A stretch of DNA of 64,000 nucleotides, from NCBI GenBank assembly GCA_028289425.1, contig JANQPL010000016.1:124001-188000 (forward strand), read 5' to 3'. This DNA comes from Alphaproteobacteria bacterium. GTDB taxonomy: Bacteria > Pseudomonadota > Alphaproteobacteria > JANQMY01. This document shows positions 16,816 through 27,067 of the stretch, piece after piece (position 1 is the first letter of the stretch; each line of letters starts with the position of its first letter). A model generated the notes under the pieces. It did no database searches and was not told the origin of the DNA. It saw only the letters and a program-made list of their open reading frames with translations. The translations under genes were made by a program, and so were the position numbers.

Positions 16816-18139
16816 CCCCAAACAGATCAGCCATTGGCATGCGAGCATCGACCCGTCGCCCCGCCGCCCAGCGTTAGAAGGGGACATGACCGCAGATGTG
16901 GTGATCGTCGGCGCCGGCTATACGGGGCTGTGGACGGCCTATTACCTGATGGAGCAATCGCCCGATCTCAAAATCATCGTGCTGGAAGCAAACTTCGTCG
17001 GCTTCGGCGCGTCGGGACGCAATGGCGGTTGGTGCTCGCCGGCGCTGGCGGGCCTGGACGAATGGCTTGAAAATCCGACACACCACGACCGCGCCCTCCA
17101 TTTGCAGCATTTGATGTTCGATGCGGTGGACGAGGTGGGGCGTGTCGCCCAGCGGGAAAACATCGATTTCGACTATGCCAAGGACGGTGAACTCAACGTG
17201 GCCACCACGGCTGCCCAGGAAAAGAAGCTGAAGAAGGAATATGACTTTGTTGTCGAGCAAGGGCTCGGGGACAGCGTTCAATGGCTGGACGAAAGCGCCA
17301 CAAAAGAATTCATCAACATTCAAGGAAGCCGCGGGGCGCTCTACACGCCCCAATGCGCTGTCATTCATCCAGCCAAATTGGTGACGGGCGTCGCGGCAAC
17401 GGTCGAGAAGAAAGGCGTCCGCATCTATGAACAAAGCCCGGTCACACATGTTGAGGCTGGCCGTGTACGGACGGGTCAAGGGTCGGTCACCGCAGCCCAA
17501 GTGGTGATCGCGACGGAAGCCTACAGTGCCAAGATCGACGGCTTGTCGCGGCGCCTGGTGCCGGTTCATTCGCAACTCATCGTCACGGAACCGCTCAGTG
17601 ATGAACTCATGGCGCGGACCGGGCTGAAGAACCGCGTTGTGTTTGGCGACGGGCGCGGCTTGGTCACCTATGGTCAGCGTACGGCAGATAACCGGATCGC
17701 CTTTGGCTATCGCGCGTCTTATATATTCGGCTCGGGCATCAAAGATGTGTTTGATGCGGACGACCCGTCTTTCGACGGTATTTACCAGATTCTGCTCTCG
17801 TTCTTCCCTTTCTTGAAAGATGTGCAAGTCGACCAATGCTGGGGCGGGGCGCTGGGCGTTGCCCGGGATATGTCCGCCTTCGTTCACTACGACGCGGAAA
17901 CGAAATTGGGTTGGGCGGGCGGTTACACCGGCAACGGGGTTGCGGCCAGCAATCTTGCCGGGCGCACCATGGCCGATCTGTTGTTGGGGCAGGACACGGA
18001 ACGACTGGACACCCCATGGGTGCGCACCTCTGGCAGCCCGCTGACTAAATTTCCCCATTGGGAGCCGGAGCCGTTACGATGGATGGGGGTCCAGGGGGTC
18101 AGAACCATGTTGCGCCTGTCCGATTGGCTTGGGGTCTGA
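16808..18139 (+). CDS. FAD-dependent amine/amino-acid oxidoreductase (DAO family)
   Basis: This 443-residue protein has an N-terminal FAD-binding dinucleotide fold with DVVIVGAGYTGLWTAYYL followed by IVLEANFVGFGASGRNGGW, the G-A-S-G-R-N-G-G block typical of D-amino-acid-oxidase-family enzymes such as gamma-glutamylputrescine oxidoreductase. The C-terminus has GWAGGYTGNGVAASNLAGRT, which closes the FAD site. It oxidises an amine or N-methyl amino acid; the substrate is not evident. The ATG at 16808 overlaps the end of ltaE as ATGTATGA, so the genes are translationally coupled. A role in amine or amino-acid nitrogen recovery next to the urease operon is inferred. Confidence 0.88.
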   Translation: MYDPKQISHWHASIDPSPRRPALEGDMTADVVIVGAGYTGLWTAYYLMEQSPDLKIIVLEANFVGFGASGRNGGWCSPALAGLDEWLENPTHHDRALHLQHLMFDAVDEVGRVAQRENIDFDYAKDGELNVATTAAQEKKLKKEYDFVVEQGLGDSVQWLDESATKEFINIQGSRGALYTPQCAVIHPAKLVTGVAATVEKKGVRIYEQSPVTHVEAGRVRTGQGSVTAAQVVIATEAYSAKIDGLSRRLVPVHSQLIVTEPLSDELMARTGLKNRVVFGDGRGLVTYGQRTADNRIAFGYRASYIFGSGIKDVFDADDPSFDGIYQILLSFFPFLKDVQVDQCWGGALGVARDMSAFVHYDAETKLGWAGGYTGNGVAASNLAGRTMADLLLGQDTERLDTPWVRTSGSPLTKFPHWEPEPLRWMGVQGVRTMLRLSDWLGV

Positions 18140-18161
18140 GCATTGAATAAGCGAAACTAGA

Positions 18162-18983
18162 GTGGTGTTGGCGCCCGCACTCCAGCGCACCTATGGCAAG
18201 CTTTGCCTAAACTTCAGGCATCGGCTGACCGGTCCTTATGCACACAGGCTGTATCAGGAAGGGGCCGCAAAAGTCCGCATGCCGAAAGTCGATACAGCGA
18301 CCGCGCCCGAAGCGGTCCTTATCAATACGGCGGGTGGGATCACCGGCGGGGATGAATTTCACTACCACCTCCATTGCGAGTCACGGGCCCGGGCAACCGT
18401 CACCACACAGGCTTCCGAGAAGATCTACCGGTCATTGGGGGACGACGCCGTCATTGAGACAACGTTGCGCATCGATGCCCACGCCGCGCTGGAATGGCTT
18501 CCCCAAGAAACCATCCTGTTCAACGGCGGCCGGCTGAGCCGCCGTACCACGGTGAATCTTGCGAAAAGCGCCCGGTTTCTGGGGCTTGAAGCGACGGTTT
18601 TCGGCCGCACAGCCATGGGCGAAACGGTCCGCGAGGGCGCTCTTCACGACCGATGGCGCGTGTATCACAAGGGTCGGCTTCTGTTTGCAGATGACACGCG
18701 GCTCGAGGGTCAGATCGCGGAACAGCTCTCGCGTCCTTTTCTGGCGAATGGTCATCGGGCTGTCGCAACCCTCATCTATGTGAACGACGATGCCCAAGAC
18801 ATGGCCACCGCCATTCAGTCTCTCAAAGCGTCCGCCGCCGGAACATTCGGGGCCTCGGCCTGGGACGACATCATGGTGGCGCGCTTCTTGAATGTGACTG
18901 GCCAAAAGCTGCGGGCTGATCTAACGTTTGTTCTGGACACGATCCGTTCGGGTCGTGCTCTTCCCAAGGTTTGGTCGGTTTAG
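18162..18983 (+). CDS. ureD: Urease accessory protein UreD
   Basis: This 273-residue protein is recognised as UreD by LINTAGGITGGDEFHYHLHC, VTTQASEKIYRS, LEWLPQETILFNGGRLSRRT and FLGLEATVFGRTAMGETVREG. UreD binds apo-urease and, with UreF and UreG, forms the scaffold and tunnel that delivers Ni2+ to the active site. The start is the GTG at 18162 (GTG-GTG-TTG), placing it 22 bp after the oxidoreductase gene. It is the first gene of the urease operon, the usual alphaproteobacterial position. Confidence 0.95.
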   Translation: MVLAPALQRTYGKLCLNFRHRLTGPYAHRLYQEGAAKVRMPKVDTATAPEAVLINTAGGITGGDEFHYHLHCESRARATVTTQASEKIYRSLGDDAVIETTLRIDAHAALEWLPQETILFNGGRLSRRTTVNLAKSARFLGLEATVFGRTAMGETVREGALHDRWRVYHKGRLLFADDTRLEGQIAEQLSRPFLANGHRAVATLIYVNDDAQDMATAIQSLKASAAGTFGASAWDDIMVARFLNVTGQKLRADLTFVLDTIRSGRALPKVWSV

Positions 18984-19001
18984 AGTTCCGAGGACGCGCT
19001 T

Positions 19002-19304
19002 ATGAATCTAACGCCGCGCGAGAAAGACAAGCTGCTCATTGCAACTGCTGCAATGGTGGCTCGCCGCCGATTGGAACGCGGGGTGAAGCTCAATCATCCG
19101 GAGGCCATCGCGCTCATTTCCGATTTTGTTGTGGAAGGCGCCCGCGACGGCCGCTCGGTTGCCGATCTGATGGAAGCGGGCGCCCACGTAATCACACGCG
19201 CGCAGGTGATGGAAGGCATTCCCGAAATGATTCACGACGTTCAGGTGGAAGCCACGTTTCCAGATGGCGTCAAGCTTGTTACTGTCCATAATCCAATTCG
19301 TTAG
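19002..19304 (+). CDS. ureA: Urease gamma subunit
   Basis: This 100-residue protein matches UreA throughout: [20 protein letters not shown], then [24 protein letters not shown]-equivalent [20 protein letters not shown] and the final [18 protein letters not shown]. Length is standard. It is a structural subunit of urease, which hydrolyses urea to ammonia and carbamate in the cytoplasm. It starts 18 bp after ureD and is followed after 12 bp by the small gene at 19317. Confidence 0.97.
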   Translation: MNLTPREKDKLLIATAAMVARRRLERGVKLNHPEAIALISDFVVEGARDGRSVADLMEAGAHVITRAQVMEGIPEMIHDVQVEATFPDGVKLVTVHNPIR

Positions 19305-19316
19305 AAAGAGGGTGTC

Positions 19317-19538
19317 ATGGTGTTGAAGCGTATGTTTGTATCCAGCGTACTGACGATTGTGGCGGCGCAGACCGCCTTGGCACACCAATCCCTCACACCT
19401 CACGTGCACCCGGTGGAGGGGGCGTTTTACGTCTCTTGGCTTGAAATCGCCGCGGGCCTTACGGCGGCCGCATTGGCGATTGCCTATTTTCGATACCGCC
19501 AGGCACAATTCAAAAAAGAAAAGGTGCGGCGCAGATGA
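19317..19538 (+). CDS. Small exported/membrane protein inside the urease operon, unknown
   Basis: This 73-residue protein has an N-terminal hydrophobic segment ([16 protein letters not shown]) that looks like a signal peptide ending A-L-A-H, then a short exposed stretch [13 protein letters not shown] with four His, then a transmembrane helix ([18 protein letters not shown]) and a basic tail KKEKVRRR. A predicted layout is a His-bearing periplasmic loop with a membrane anchor. Its stop overlaps the ureB start by 4 bp (ATGA), which argues strongly that it is a real, co-translated gene. The His cluster next to a nickel enzyme suggests metal handling, but that is inference; no family is recognised. 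Confidence 0.8.
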   Translation: MVLKRMFVSSVLTIVAAQTALAHQSLTPHVHPVEGAFYVSWLEIAAGLTAAALAIAYFRYRQAQFKKEKVRRR

Positions 19539-19840
19539 TCCCAGGCGAGGTTTTTCCCGCCGCGGGAGACATTGAACTCAATGCCGGCGCGACCGTCCTG
19601 ACACTAACGGTGGAAAATACCGGCGACCGTCCCGTCCAAGTGGGCAGCCATTACCACTTCTTCGAAACCAACCCTGCTTTGAAATTCGACCGCGCCAAAG
19701 CGCGCGGGCATCGTCTCGACATTCCCGCCGGAACGGCCATCCGCTTCGAGCCCGGCCAGTCGCGCGATGTCACGCTGGTTCCTTATGGCGGCAAACGCAC
19801 CGTGTTCGGTTTTCGCCAACAGGTGATGGGCCCGCTCTAG
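19535..19840 (+). CDS. ureB: Urease beta subunit
   Basis: This 101-residue protein is Ure[21 protein letters not shown], the conserved [40 protein letters not shown] and [19 protein letters not shown]. It is a structural subunit packing with UreA and UreC in the (alpha-beta-gamma)3 urease trimer. It is translationally coupled to the small gene upstream by ATGA and followed 16 bp later by ureC. Length is standard for a separate beta subunit. Confidence 0.97.
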   Translation: MIPGEVFPAAGDIELNAGATVLTLTVENTGDRPVQVGSHYHFFETNPALKFDRAKARGHRLDIPAGTAIRFEPGQSRDVTLVPYGGKRTVFGFRQQVMGPL

Positions 19841-19855
19841 ACTTCAGGAGTTTTC

Positions 19856-21568
<1,713 letters not shown>

Positions 21569-21569
21569 C

Positions 21570-22031
21570 ATGCTGCGGGCGGGCACAATTGTCAACAACG
21601 GCGATTGGGACGCCGCCGAAGCGGCCGATACGGTGGTGCTCGATCTCGATCACCGGCGCAAACGGCGCTTGAAGATGGAAGGCAAGAACGGTCTGTCGTT
21701 TTTGCTGGATTTGCCGGACGTGCCGTCCTTGCAGTCTGGAGACGGCCTTCAACTGGAAGACGGAAGATGCGTGGCGGTGGAAGCAGCGCCGGAAGCGCTT
21801 GTGGAGATCACGTGTCATTCGCCCCACGAATTCACGCGGGTCGCGTGGCATTTGGGCAACCGCCATCTGCCGACTCAAATTTTGGACGGCGCCTTACGCA
21901 TTCGGGAAGATCATGTGATTGTCGACATGGTCGAACGGTTGGGGGCGCACGTCAAACGGATCAACGCACCGTTCGAACCGGAAGGCGGCGCATATGGTCA
22001 CGGATCCGTTATGGGGCATAGCCATGACTGA
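21570..22031 (+). CDS. ureE: Urease accessory protein UreE (nickel metallochaperone)
   Basis: This 153-residue protein has VVLDLDHRRKRRLKMEGKNG and FLLDLPDVPSLQSGDGLQLE of the UreE N-terminal domain, followed by AWHLGNRHLPTQI, which holds the His conserved at the metal-binding dimer interface, and HVIVDMVERLGAHVKRINAP. The C-terminus carries only a few His ([13 protein letters not shown]) rather than the long His tail of Klebsiella UreE, so nickel storage capacity is probably small. It donates Ni2+ to the UreDFG complex. ATG 21570 is one base after the ureC stop; the end overlaps ureF by 8 bp. Confidence 0.94.
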   Translation: MLRAGTIVNNGDWDAAEAADTVVLDLDHRRKRRLKMEGKNGLSFLLDLPDVPSLQSGDGLQLEDGRCVAVEAAPEALVEITCHSPHEFTRVAWHLGNRHLPTQILDGALRIREDHVIVDMVERLGAHVKRINAPFEPEGGAYGHGSVMGHSHD

Positions 22032-22707
22032 CATGACCACCTTTCTGCGGCTGCTCACCTGGACGTCACCGTCTTTTCCGGTTGGCGCCTTCAGCTATTC
22101 CCACGGTCTGGAATGGTGTGTCGAAACGGGAGATGTGTCAGACGCGGACCGTTTGTACGCTTACGTGGTGGATGTGGTTTCTCATGGCGCGGCGCAAATG
22201 GATGCTTGCTTGCTGGCACACGCCCATCGCGCTGCGGCGGCGCGGGATGCATCGCTCATGCGCCACGTGGCCGAATTGGCCATTGCCTATGGGGCGACAA
22301 AGGAGTTGCGCCAGGAAACGGTCCTGCAAGGCCAAGCCTTTTTCGACACCACCAAAGAGGTGTGGCCCTGCGATGCCATTGAGTGGTTTCCACGCGTCTG
22401 GCGGGACAAGGTGGCTTATCCGGTCGCCGTTGGGGTGGCCGCCGGTGGACACCATTTGGCTTTGGATCAATCGGTACTAGCGTATCTCCACGCCATTGCG
22501 GCCAATCTTGTGTCCGCCGGTGTGCGCCTCATTCCGCTTGGTCAAACCGACGGCCAGCGGGTGCTGGCGCGCTGTGAACCGGAACTTCTTATCGCTTCGG
22601 AAAAAGCGATCACACAAGAGCTTGATGATATGGGGGCGGCGGCGTTCATGGTCGACATTGCCTCCATGCATCATGAAACACAGTACACGAGGTTGTTTCG
22701 TTCATGA
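22024..22707 (+). CDS. ureF: Urease accessory protein UreF
   Basis: This 227-residue protein is UreF by the N-terminal [22 protein letters not shown] block (split here), followed by [25 protein letters not shown] and the C-terminal [13 protein letters not shown] and [15 protein letters not shown]. UreF binds UreD and acts as the activator/gatekeeper for UreG GTPase during nickel insertion. The start is taken at ATG 22024, inside the end of ureE (ATGACTGA overlap); an ATG three codons later is also possible. An upstream in-frame ATG at 21919 lies inside ureE and has no family match. The stop overlaps ureG by 4 bp. Confidence 0.94.
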   Translation: MTDMTTFLRLLTWTSPSFPVGAFSYSHGLEWCVETGDVSDADRLYAYVVDVVSHGAAQMDACLLAHAHRAAAARDASLMRHVAELAIAYGATKELRQETVLQGQAFFDTTKEVWPCDAIEWFPRVWRDKVAYPVAVGVAAGGHHLALDQSVLAYLHAIAANLVSAGVRLIPLGQTDGQRVLARCEPELLIASEKAITQELDDMGAAAFMVDIASMHHETQYTRLFRS

Positions 22708-23321
22708 CATCACCGAATGGACCTTTGAGAGTGGGCATCGGCGGACCGGTCGGGTCCGGAAAAACCGCGCTCATGGATGCGTTGTGCAAGGGCTTGCGCG
22801 ACCGTTATGACATCGCCGCCATCACCAACGACATTTACACGAAGGAAGATGCGCAGTTTCTGCTGCGCTCCGGCGCGCTGGACGATGACCGCATTGTCGG
22901 CGTTGAAACCGGCGGCTGTCCCCACACGGCGATCCGCGAAGATGCGTCGATCAATCTGGCGGCGGTTGCAGACCTCAACACCAAGTTTCCAAAGCTTGAT
23001 GTGATCCTGATCGAATCCGGCGGCGACAATTTGGCGGCTACCTTCAGTCCGGAATTGGCGGACATCACCATTTATGTGATCGATGTGTCCGCCGGTGACA
23101 AAATTCCCCGCAAGGGTGGGCCCGGCATCACGCGGTCGGACTTGCTTGTCATCAACAAGATCGATCTGGCGCCCCTGGTGGGTGCGGACCTGGGTGTGAT
23201 GGACCGGGACGCTAAAAAGATGCGCGGCGACCGGCCCTTCCTGTTCACAAACGTGAAAGAAGGCATCGGCGTGCAACAAGTGATCGAGACGATTCAGGAA
23301 AAAGGCGGTCTGGCGGCCTAG
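22704..23321 (+). CDS. ureG: Urease accessory GTPase UreG
   Basis: This 205-residue SIMIBI GTPase has the P-loop GPVGSGKT at residues 14-21, the conserved [29 protein letters not shown] with the C-P-H nickel-binding motif, [20 protein letters not shown]-type switch region, and the guanine-specificity motif NKID. GTP hydrolysis drives nickel transfer into apo-urease. It is the last gene of the operon (ATGA overlap with ureF); no nickel permease or urea transporter follows. A palindromic repeat at 23335 separates it from the convergent monooxygenase gene. Confidence 0.97.
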   Translation: MTSPNGPLRVGIGGPVGSGKTALMDALCKGLRDRYDIAAITNDIYTKEDAQFLLRSGALDDDRIVGVETGGCPHTAIREDASINLAAVADLNTKFPKLDVILIESGGDNLAATFSPELADITIYVIDVSAGDKIPRKGGPGITRSDLLVINKIDLAPLVGADLGVMDRDAKKMRGDRPFLFTNVKEGIGVQQVIETIQEKGGLAA

Positions 23322-23334
23322 TCTCTAATGATTC

Positions 23335-23437
23335 CGTCATTGCGAGGAGCGCGTGCGCGACGAAGCAATCCAGGGCGAATTGCTCGGTGACAGCCGCTCC
23401 TGGATCGCCGCGCCCGCTTCGCGGGCTCGCGATGACG
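23335..23437. repeat. REP-like palindromic repeat, possible bidirectional terminator
   Basis: The outer ends CGTCATTGCGAG (23335) and CTCGCGATGACG (ending 23437) are inverted with 11 of 12 pairs. Inside are AATCCAG and CTGGAT, also inverted. The cgtcattgcgagg...gaagcaatccag pattern is a well-known intergenic palindrome in alphaproteobacteria. It fills the gap between convergent ureG and the monooxygenase. Confidence 0.8.
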
Positions 23438-23438
23438 A

Positions 23439-25007
23439 TTAAGCGTAGACGAGAGCCTTCTCTTCAGTTGCCGGGATGCAGTTGGCAATCTCTTCCTCGC
23501 GCATCAGCCGATACTCTCCAAAGTTTGGCGCGTGCATGTCTTCCAAATACTTCGTCGGTAGAAACGGATAAAGATTGGGCGTGCCGGATTTATCGATATA
23601 CCAGCTATCGCAGCCTCCGCTCGCCCAAATGGTTTCCGGAACACGTTCCTGCATTTGCTGGTTATAGGCGGCAAAGGCCTCTTGCCTTGGCGCAATTGCG
23701 GCCAATCCCTCATCGCGCATTTTATCCAGCATGCTGATGATGTAGTCGATCTGGTACTCACTGATGGTGATCAACGACAGATTGCCGACAGGTCCGGTGG
23801 GGCCTTCCACCATCCAGAAATTCGGGAAGCCCGGCATGCTGACGGCGCGGTGTGCGCGGGGGGCACCATTCCAAAAGGTACCCAGATCCGCGCCGTTTTC
23901 GCCGGTGACTTTGGTTGGCAATATGAAGGCGGTGGGATCGAAGCCCGTCGCGAGAATCAAGGCGTCGAGCTCGTGCACCTTACCGTCTTCCGTCTCGATG
24001 TCGGTCGGCGTAATGCGTGCGATGCGGTCCGTGATCAGATGTGCGTTGGGACGGGTGATCGCCGGATAGAATGTCGAGCAAAAGATCAGCCGCTTACATC
24101 CGGCCTTGTAATCCGGCGTGAGCTTGGCACGCAATTCCGGATCGGCCACGCCCTTCTTTAAGTGTCTCAGGCAAATCTGTTGGATGCGCGCCAGCTTCTT
24201 CTGGTTGCCGACGGTCGCGGCCGAAAAGTGATTGACCATGGCATCAAAATAAAATTGATACGCCCGCCGCTGCAGGAATGGCAGTTTGCGCATGAGCCAT
24301 TTCCACGCCGCTTTGTATTTCGTTTGCGGCAAGGGCACCATCCATCGCGGGGTGCGCTGGAACACGTGCATGGCGCCGACCTTGTCGGTGATGTCGCCGA
24401 TGATTTGCGCTGCGGTGGAGCCGGTGCCGATGATGCCGACGCGTTTGCCTTTCAGATCTACGGAATGATCCCAGCGCGCGGTATGGAACATGTGACCTTT
24501 GAAGGTTTCAAGGCCGTCAATGTTCGGATGGGCCGGTTTGTGCAGAACGCCGGTTGCAGAGATGACGATGTCGTAATGGGTTATGTCACCATTTTCGGTC
24601 GTGAGCCGCCATTTCGGGCCTTCATAGGTGAGATCGACGACCGGTGTGTTGAACTTCACAATGTTGGTGACGCCGAAGTCGTTTGCGGTCTTTTCCATAT
24701 AGGCTTGGATTTCGGGCCCGTAGGAATAGCGGTAATTCCAATCGGGATTGAGCGCGAAGGAAAACGAATACCAGCGCGAGGGGACGTCGCAGGACAGGCC
24801 CGGATATTGGTTTTCCCGCCAGGTGCCGCCGACGCGGTCCGCTTTTTCATACACCGTCAAATTGGCGTAGCCGGCCTTGCGCAGTTTCACCACCGCCGCG
24901 ATGCCGGACATGCCTGCCCCGATAATTGCGATGGAAGGCTGCTTTCCAGACTTAGCCCAGCCCGTCTGCTGGGGAAGGGAGAATGGGGTCCTATCGTGGG
25001 CGTTCAT
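23439..25007 (-). CDS. Flavin-containing (Baeyer-Villiger type) monooxygenase
   Basis: This 522-residue protein has an FAD-binding motif IAIIGAGMSGIAAVVKLRKA, then VGGTWRENQYPGLSCDVPSR typical of BVMO/FMO enzymes, the fingerprint-like region F-K-G-H-M-F-H-T-A-R-W-D and an NADPH-binding GIIGTGSTAAQIIGDI. It inserts oxygen next to a ketone or oxidises soft heteroatoms using NADPH and O2. The ATG at 25007 is chosen; a TTG five codons upstream is possible. It is divergent from a TetR gene across a 166-bp region with three operator-like palindromes, so the regulator probably controls this enzyme. Confidence 0.88.
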   Translation of the reverse strand: MNAHDRTPFSLPQQTGWAKSGKQPSIAIIGAGMSGIAAVVKLRKAGYANLTVYEKADRVGGTWRENQYPGLSCDVPSRWYSFSFALNPDWNYRYSYGPEIQAYMEKTANDFGVTNIVKFNTPVVDLTYEGPKWRLTTENGDITHYDIVISATGVLHKPAHPNIDGLETFKGHMFHTARWDHSVDLKGKRVGIIGTGSTAAQIIGDITDKVGAMHVFQRTPRWMVPLPQTKYKAAWKWLMRKLPFLQRRAYQFYFDAMVNHFSAATVGNQKKLARIQQICLRHLKKGVADPELRAKLTPDYKAGCKRLIFCSTFYPAITRPNAHLITDRIARITPTDIETEDGKVHELDALILATGFDPTAFILPTKVTGENGADLGTFWNGAPRAHRAVSMPGFPNFWMVEGPTGPVGNLSLITISEYQIDYIISMLDKMRDEGLAAIAPRQEAFAAYNQQMQERVPETIWASGGCDSWYIDKSGTPNLYPFLPTKYLEDMHAPNFGEYRLMREEEIANCIPATEEKALVYA

Positions 25008-25048
25008 GATCCTCGTCTCCAAGATTTGTTGCGGTTTCTTCCGCTCTT

Positions 25049-25106
25049 ATTGACACAGTGTCATTTACTATTGACGCATTGTCAATAATATTGACGGCGT
25101 GTCAAT
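25049..25106. promoter_or_regulatory. Three operator-like palindromes between divergent monooxygenase and tetR
   Basis: Three similar 17-bp palindromes are visible: ATTGACACAGTGTCATT (25049-25065), ATTGACGCATTGTCAAT (25070-25086) and ATTGACGGCGTGTCAAT (25090-25106). Their centres, 25057, 25078 and 25098, are 21 and 20 bp apart, two helical turns each, so bound dimers would line up on one DNA face. The half-site is ATTGAC(A/G)C. The likely binder is the TetR protein encoded at 25174. Confidence 0.75.
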
Positions 25107-25173
25107 AGTAAAATAGACTCAAAATCACGACTCTCTAAGAAACGGCAGAAACTAAAGAAAAATAGGCACTCTC

Positions 25174-25785
25174 ATGCCCGCCAAAGCACAAAGAATTCGC
25201 CGCAGTCCAGAAGCGGCGCGGGAAGAAATCATCGATGCAACGGAATCCGCGCTTAACGATATGAGTTTTGGTGAGCTTACGGTCGATCTGATTATGCAGC
25301 GCACCGACATGACCCGGTCGTCCTTCTATCATTACTTCAGCGGTCTCGATGAGCTTGTGCTCGGCTTTCTCGACCGAGTCGAAAAAGAAATTCACGGCGC
25401 CGTGGATGAGCTGCTTGATGGCGACGGCACAGAAGATTATCGCGGCGCCACGCAACGTCATTTGACGGACATGTTCGTGTTGACGGAAAAGCATTACACG
25501 GCGTTCCGGGCGCTTGCCCAAGCCTCCAACAAGAACCAGATCGTGCAGGAACAATGGCGGGCGCGCCTGATCGACAATTTCTCCCACATGACGGCGGCCT
25601 TTATTCGCCGTCAGTGCGCACTGGGCCGTTCACGCGTCACCGATCCCGATCGACTAGCGCGCGCGCTGAACCTTCTGAACAACGCGCTCATGAATGACAA
25701 CATCCAGCGCGCGGAGCCTGACGACCCCATCGAAGTCGGTCAGGTGTCGGCGGAGATCTGGAACAAAATGATCTTCGACAACTAA
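25174..25785 (+). CDS. TetR-family transcriptional regulator
   Basis: This 203-residue protein has the TetR N-terminal HTH: REEIIDATESALNDMSFGEL, VDLIMQRTDMTRSSFYHYFS, then GLDELVLGFLDRV. The recognition helix is the T-R-S-S-F-Y-H-Y-F segment (about residues 48-56). The C-terminal ligand/dimer domain is diverse, so the ligand is unknown. It is divergent from the monooxygenase, and the three palindromes in the shared promoter are its probable operators. It is likely a repressor released by a substrate of the monooxygenase, which is inference from this common arrangement. Confidence 0.9.
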   Translation: MPAKAQRIRRSPEAAREEIIDATESALNDMSFGELTVDLIMQRTDMTRSSFYHYFSGLDELVLGFLDRVEKEIHGAVDELLDGDGTEDYRGATQRHLTDMFVLTEKHYTAFRALAQASNKNQIVQEQWRARLIDNFSHMTAAFIRRQCALGRSRVTDPDRLARALNLLNNALMNDNIQRAEPDDPIEVGQVSAEIWNKMIFDN

Positions 25786-25822
25786 GAAATCGGAGTAATC
25801 GCTTCGTGGCGCCAGAATTCTG

Positions 25823-26125
25823 CTAGGGGTTTGAGCGGCCCGACAACTCGTCCAACAAAGTCCAGGCGTAACTCTCCTGCAGGGCGATGCGGTCCAGTGC
25901 TTTTTTGTGCGCCGCATCGGTCAAGGTTGGGTCATGACGCATGCGGAGCTTCACCGCATTCAACTGGTCGATGGCCAGACGCGCGAGATCGCGCAAGGCA
26001 CGGGAGTCGAGCGACATATGCGATTGCGGGTCGGGCACCGACTTAGCGGCAATCGGGGCGTCGATCGGGGGAAATTCGGCCGCATCTACATCGACAACGA
26101 AACTGGCTGGGGTGTGGGAGTTCAC
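25823..26125 (-). CDS. Hypothetical 100-residue protein
   Basis: No family is recognised. It starts at GTG complementary to 26123-26125, supported by a strong AAGGAGG five bases upstream, which makes it very likely to be translated. Residues 1-35 are acidic and proline-containing (DVDAAEFPPIDAPIAAK); the rest is helical and charged (LRDLARLAIDQLNAVKLRMR, then ALDRIALQESYAWTLLDELS). There is no signal peptide or membrane segment. It lies convergent to the TetR gene and downstream of paiB on the same strand. Confidence 0.7.
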   Translation of the reverse strand: MNSHTPASFVVDVDAAEFPPIDAPIAAKSVPDPQSHMSLDSRALRDLARLAIDQLNAVKLRMRHDPTLTDAAHKKALDRIALQESYAWTLLDELSGRSNP

Positions 26126-26189
26126 GGGGGGCCTCCTTAATTGCGTCCGCTACATCCCACAGAATTCTGACAAGCCCGTGACGGTTTGC

Positions 26190-26834
26190 CTATTTGTTTG
26201 ACAGGTAGTGTTCCATGGCGTCGGCGAGTGTGCGGTCGTGCGCATGTGATGAGTTGCGCAAGCAGCCGACAACTTTCTGCTGCGTCTTTTCCGGCTTGTT
26301 CTGACTCATCTTCGCCTTCATTTCGATGCGTGTGATATCGATCTCAAACGGAACGATCGCCGCCATCATTTTGTCAATGAATTGTGGATCTTCGTTCTCC
26401 ATGCGCCACGGATTGGCAGCGCCTCCCTCGTGAAACGCCGCGAGCGTTTCCAGGTGATGACGAAACTCAGTTGTGTCGGCCGGCAAAGACGGCACCCCGT
26501 ACACATGAGCGGTTTCGTAGTTCCATGTGGGTACGGCGGCACCGGGTTCGTAATATCGCGGCGACACATAACCATGTGCCCCGAAGAAAATAACGAGCGC
26601 TTCTTCCACCCTGTCATGCATGTCCTGCAGGACCCGCCAATGGGGATTGGCGCGGGCCATGTGGGCACAGAGGCGGCCATTCGGTCCGTGCGACCAATCG
26701 AACAGGAAGGGCAAATGCGTGCCGGTGGGGGCTTCGCCCTGCCGCGCCGTGATCAGTACGCCAAAACTGTTCTTCGCGAGGAATGTGTGAATGAGGGTTT
26801 GATCCGTGATCTCGAATGCCGGCGGCGTGTACAT
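26190..26834 (-). CDS. PaiB-family FMN-binding protein
   Basis: This 214-residue protein opens MYTPPAFEITDQTLIHTFLA, the standard PaiB start, then GVLITARQGEAPTGTHLPFL, ARANPHWRVL, EALVIFFGAHGYVSPRYYEP and VPTWNYETAHVYG, which are signature blocks of the FMN-binding split-barrel PaiB family. In Bacillus PaiB is linked to control of sporulation and protease genes; in most bacteria the role is unclear. The start at 26834 is set by homology; GAGG lies 11 bases upstream. Its leader contains a 28-bp hairpin element (26856-26927). Confidence 0.9.
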   Translation of the reverse strand: MYTPPAFEITDQTLIHTFLAKNSFGVLITARQGEAPTGTHLPFLFDWSHGPNGRLCAHMARANPHWRVLQDMHDRVEEALVIFFGAHGYVSPRYYEPGAAVPTWNYETAHVYGVPSLPADTTEFRHHLETLAAFHEGGAANPWRMENEDPQFIDKMMAAIVPFEIDITRIEMKAKMSQNKPEKTQQKVVGCLRNSSHAHDRTLADAMEHYLSNK

Positions 26835-26855
26835 TTTGAGTTTGACCTCAGCTTG

Positions 26856-26927
26856 GCCGGCCCACTCCCCCTCCCAACCACCCGAACCAGGGTACCTTGG
26901 GGTGATTGGGAGGGGGAGTGGGCCGGC
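26856..26927. repeat. Long GC-rich hairpin element, copy 1
   Basis: The left arm 26856-26883 and right arm 26900-26927 are inverted repeats matching at 27 of 28 positions (outer GCCGGCCCACTCCCCCTCCC pairing with GGGAGGGGGAGTGGGCCGGC). The 16-nt loop holds CCAGGGTACCTTGG, itself nearly palindromic. A clear relative lies at 53374-53449 with the same arms and loop. Here it sits 22 bases upstream of the paiB start, inside its probable 5' leader. Confidence 0.8.
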
Positions 26928-27067
26928 TAGGTAGTCACCTAACAATGACAAAGGGCGGCGACCAAATCAGAGTTTGGACATCCACACAAGATGCGATAAG
27001 TCAGACGGGCCCTGCCGTCCACGCATGGCCGGCAAATTCACCCCATAAAAATGCAGGAGAGACGTCC

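Noticed and set aside
16874-18058. Minus-strand frame opposite the FAD oxidoreductase
   Set aside because: Shadow frame; the plus strand has clear FAD motifs.
26906-27067. N-terminal extension of the LLM oxidoreductase
   Set aside because: Runs through the hairpin element; the good ribosome site and homology favour the start at 27068.
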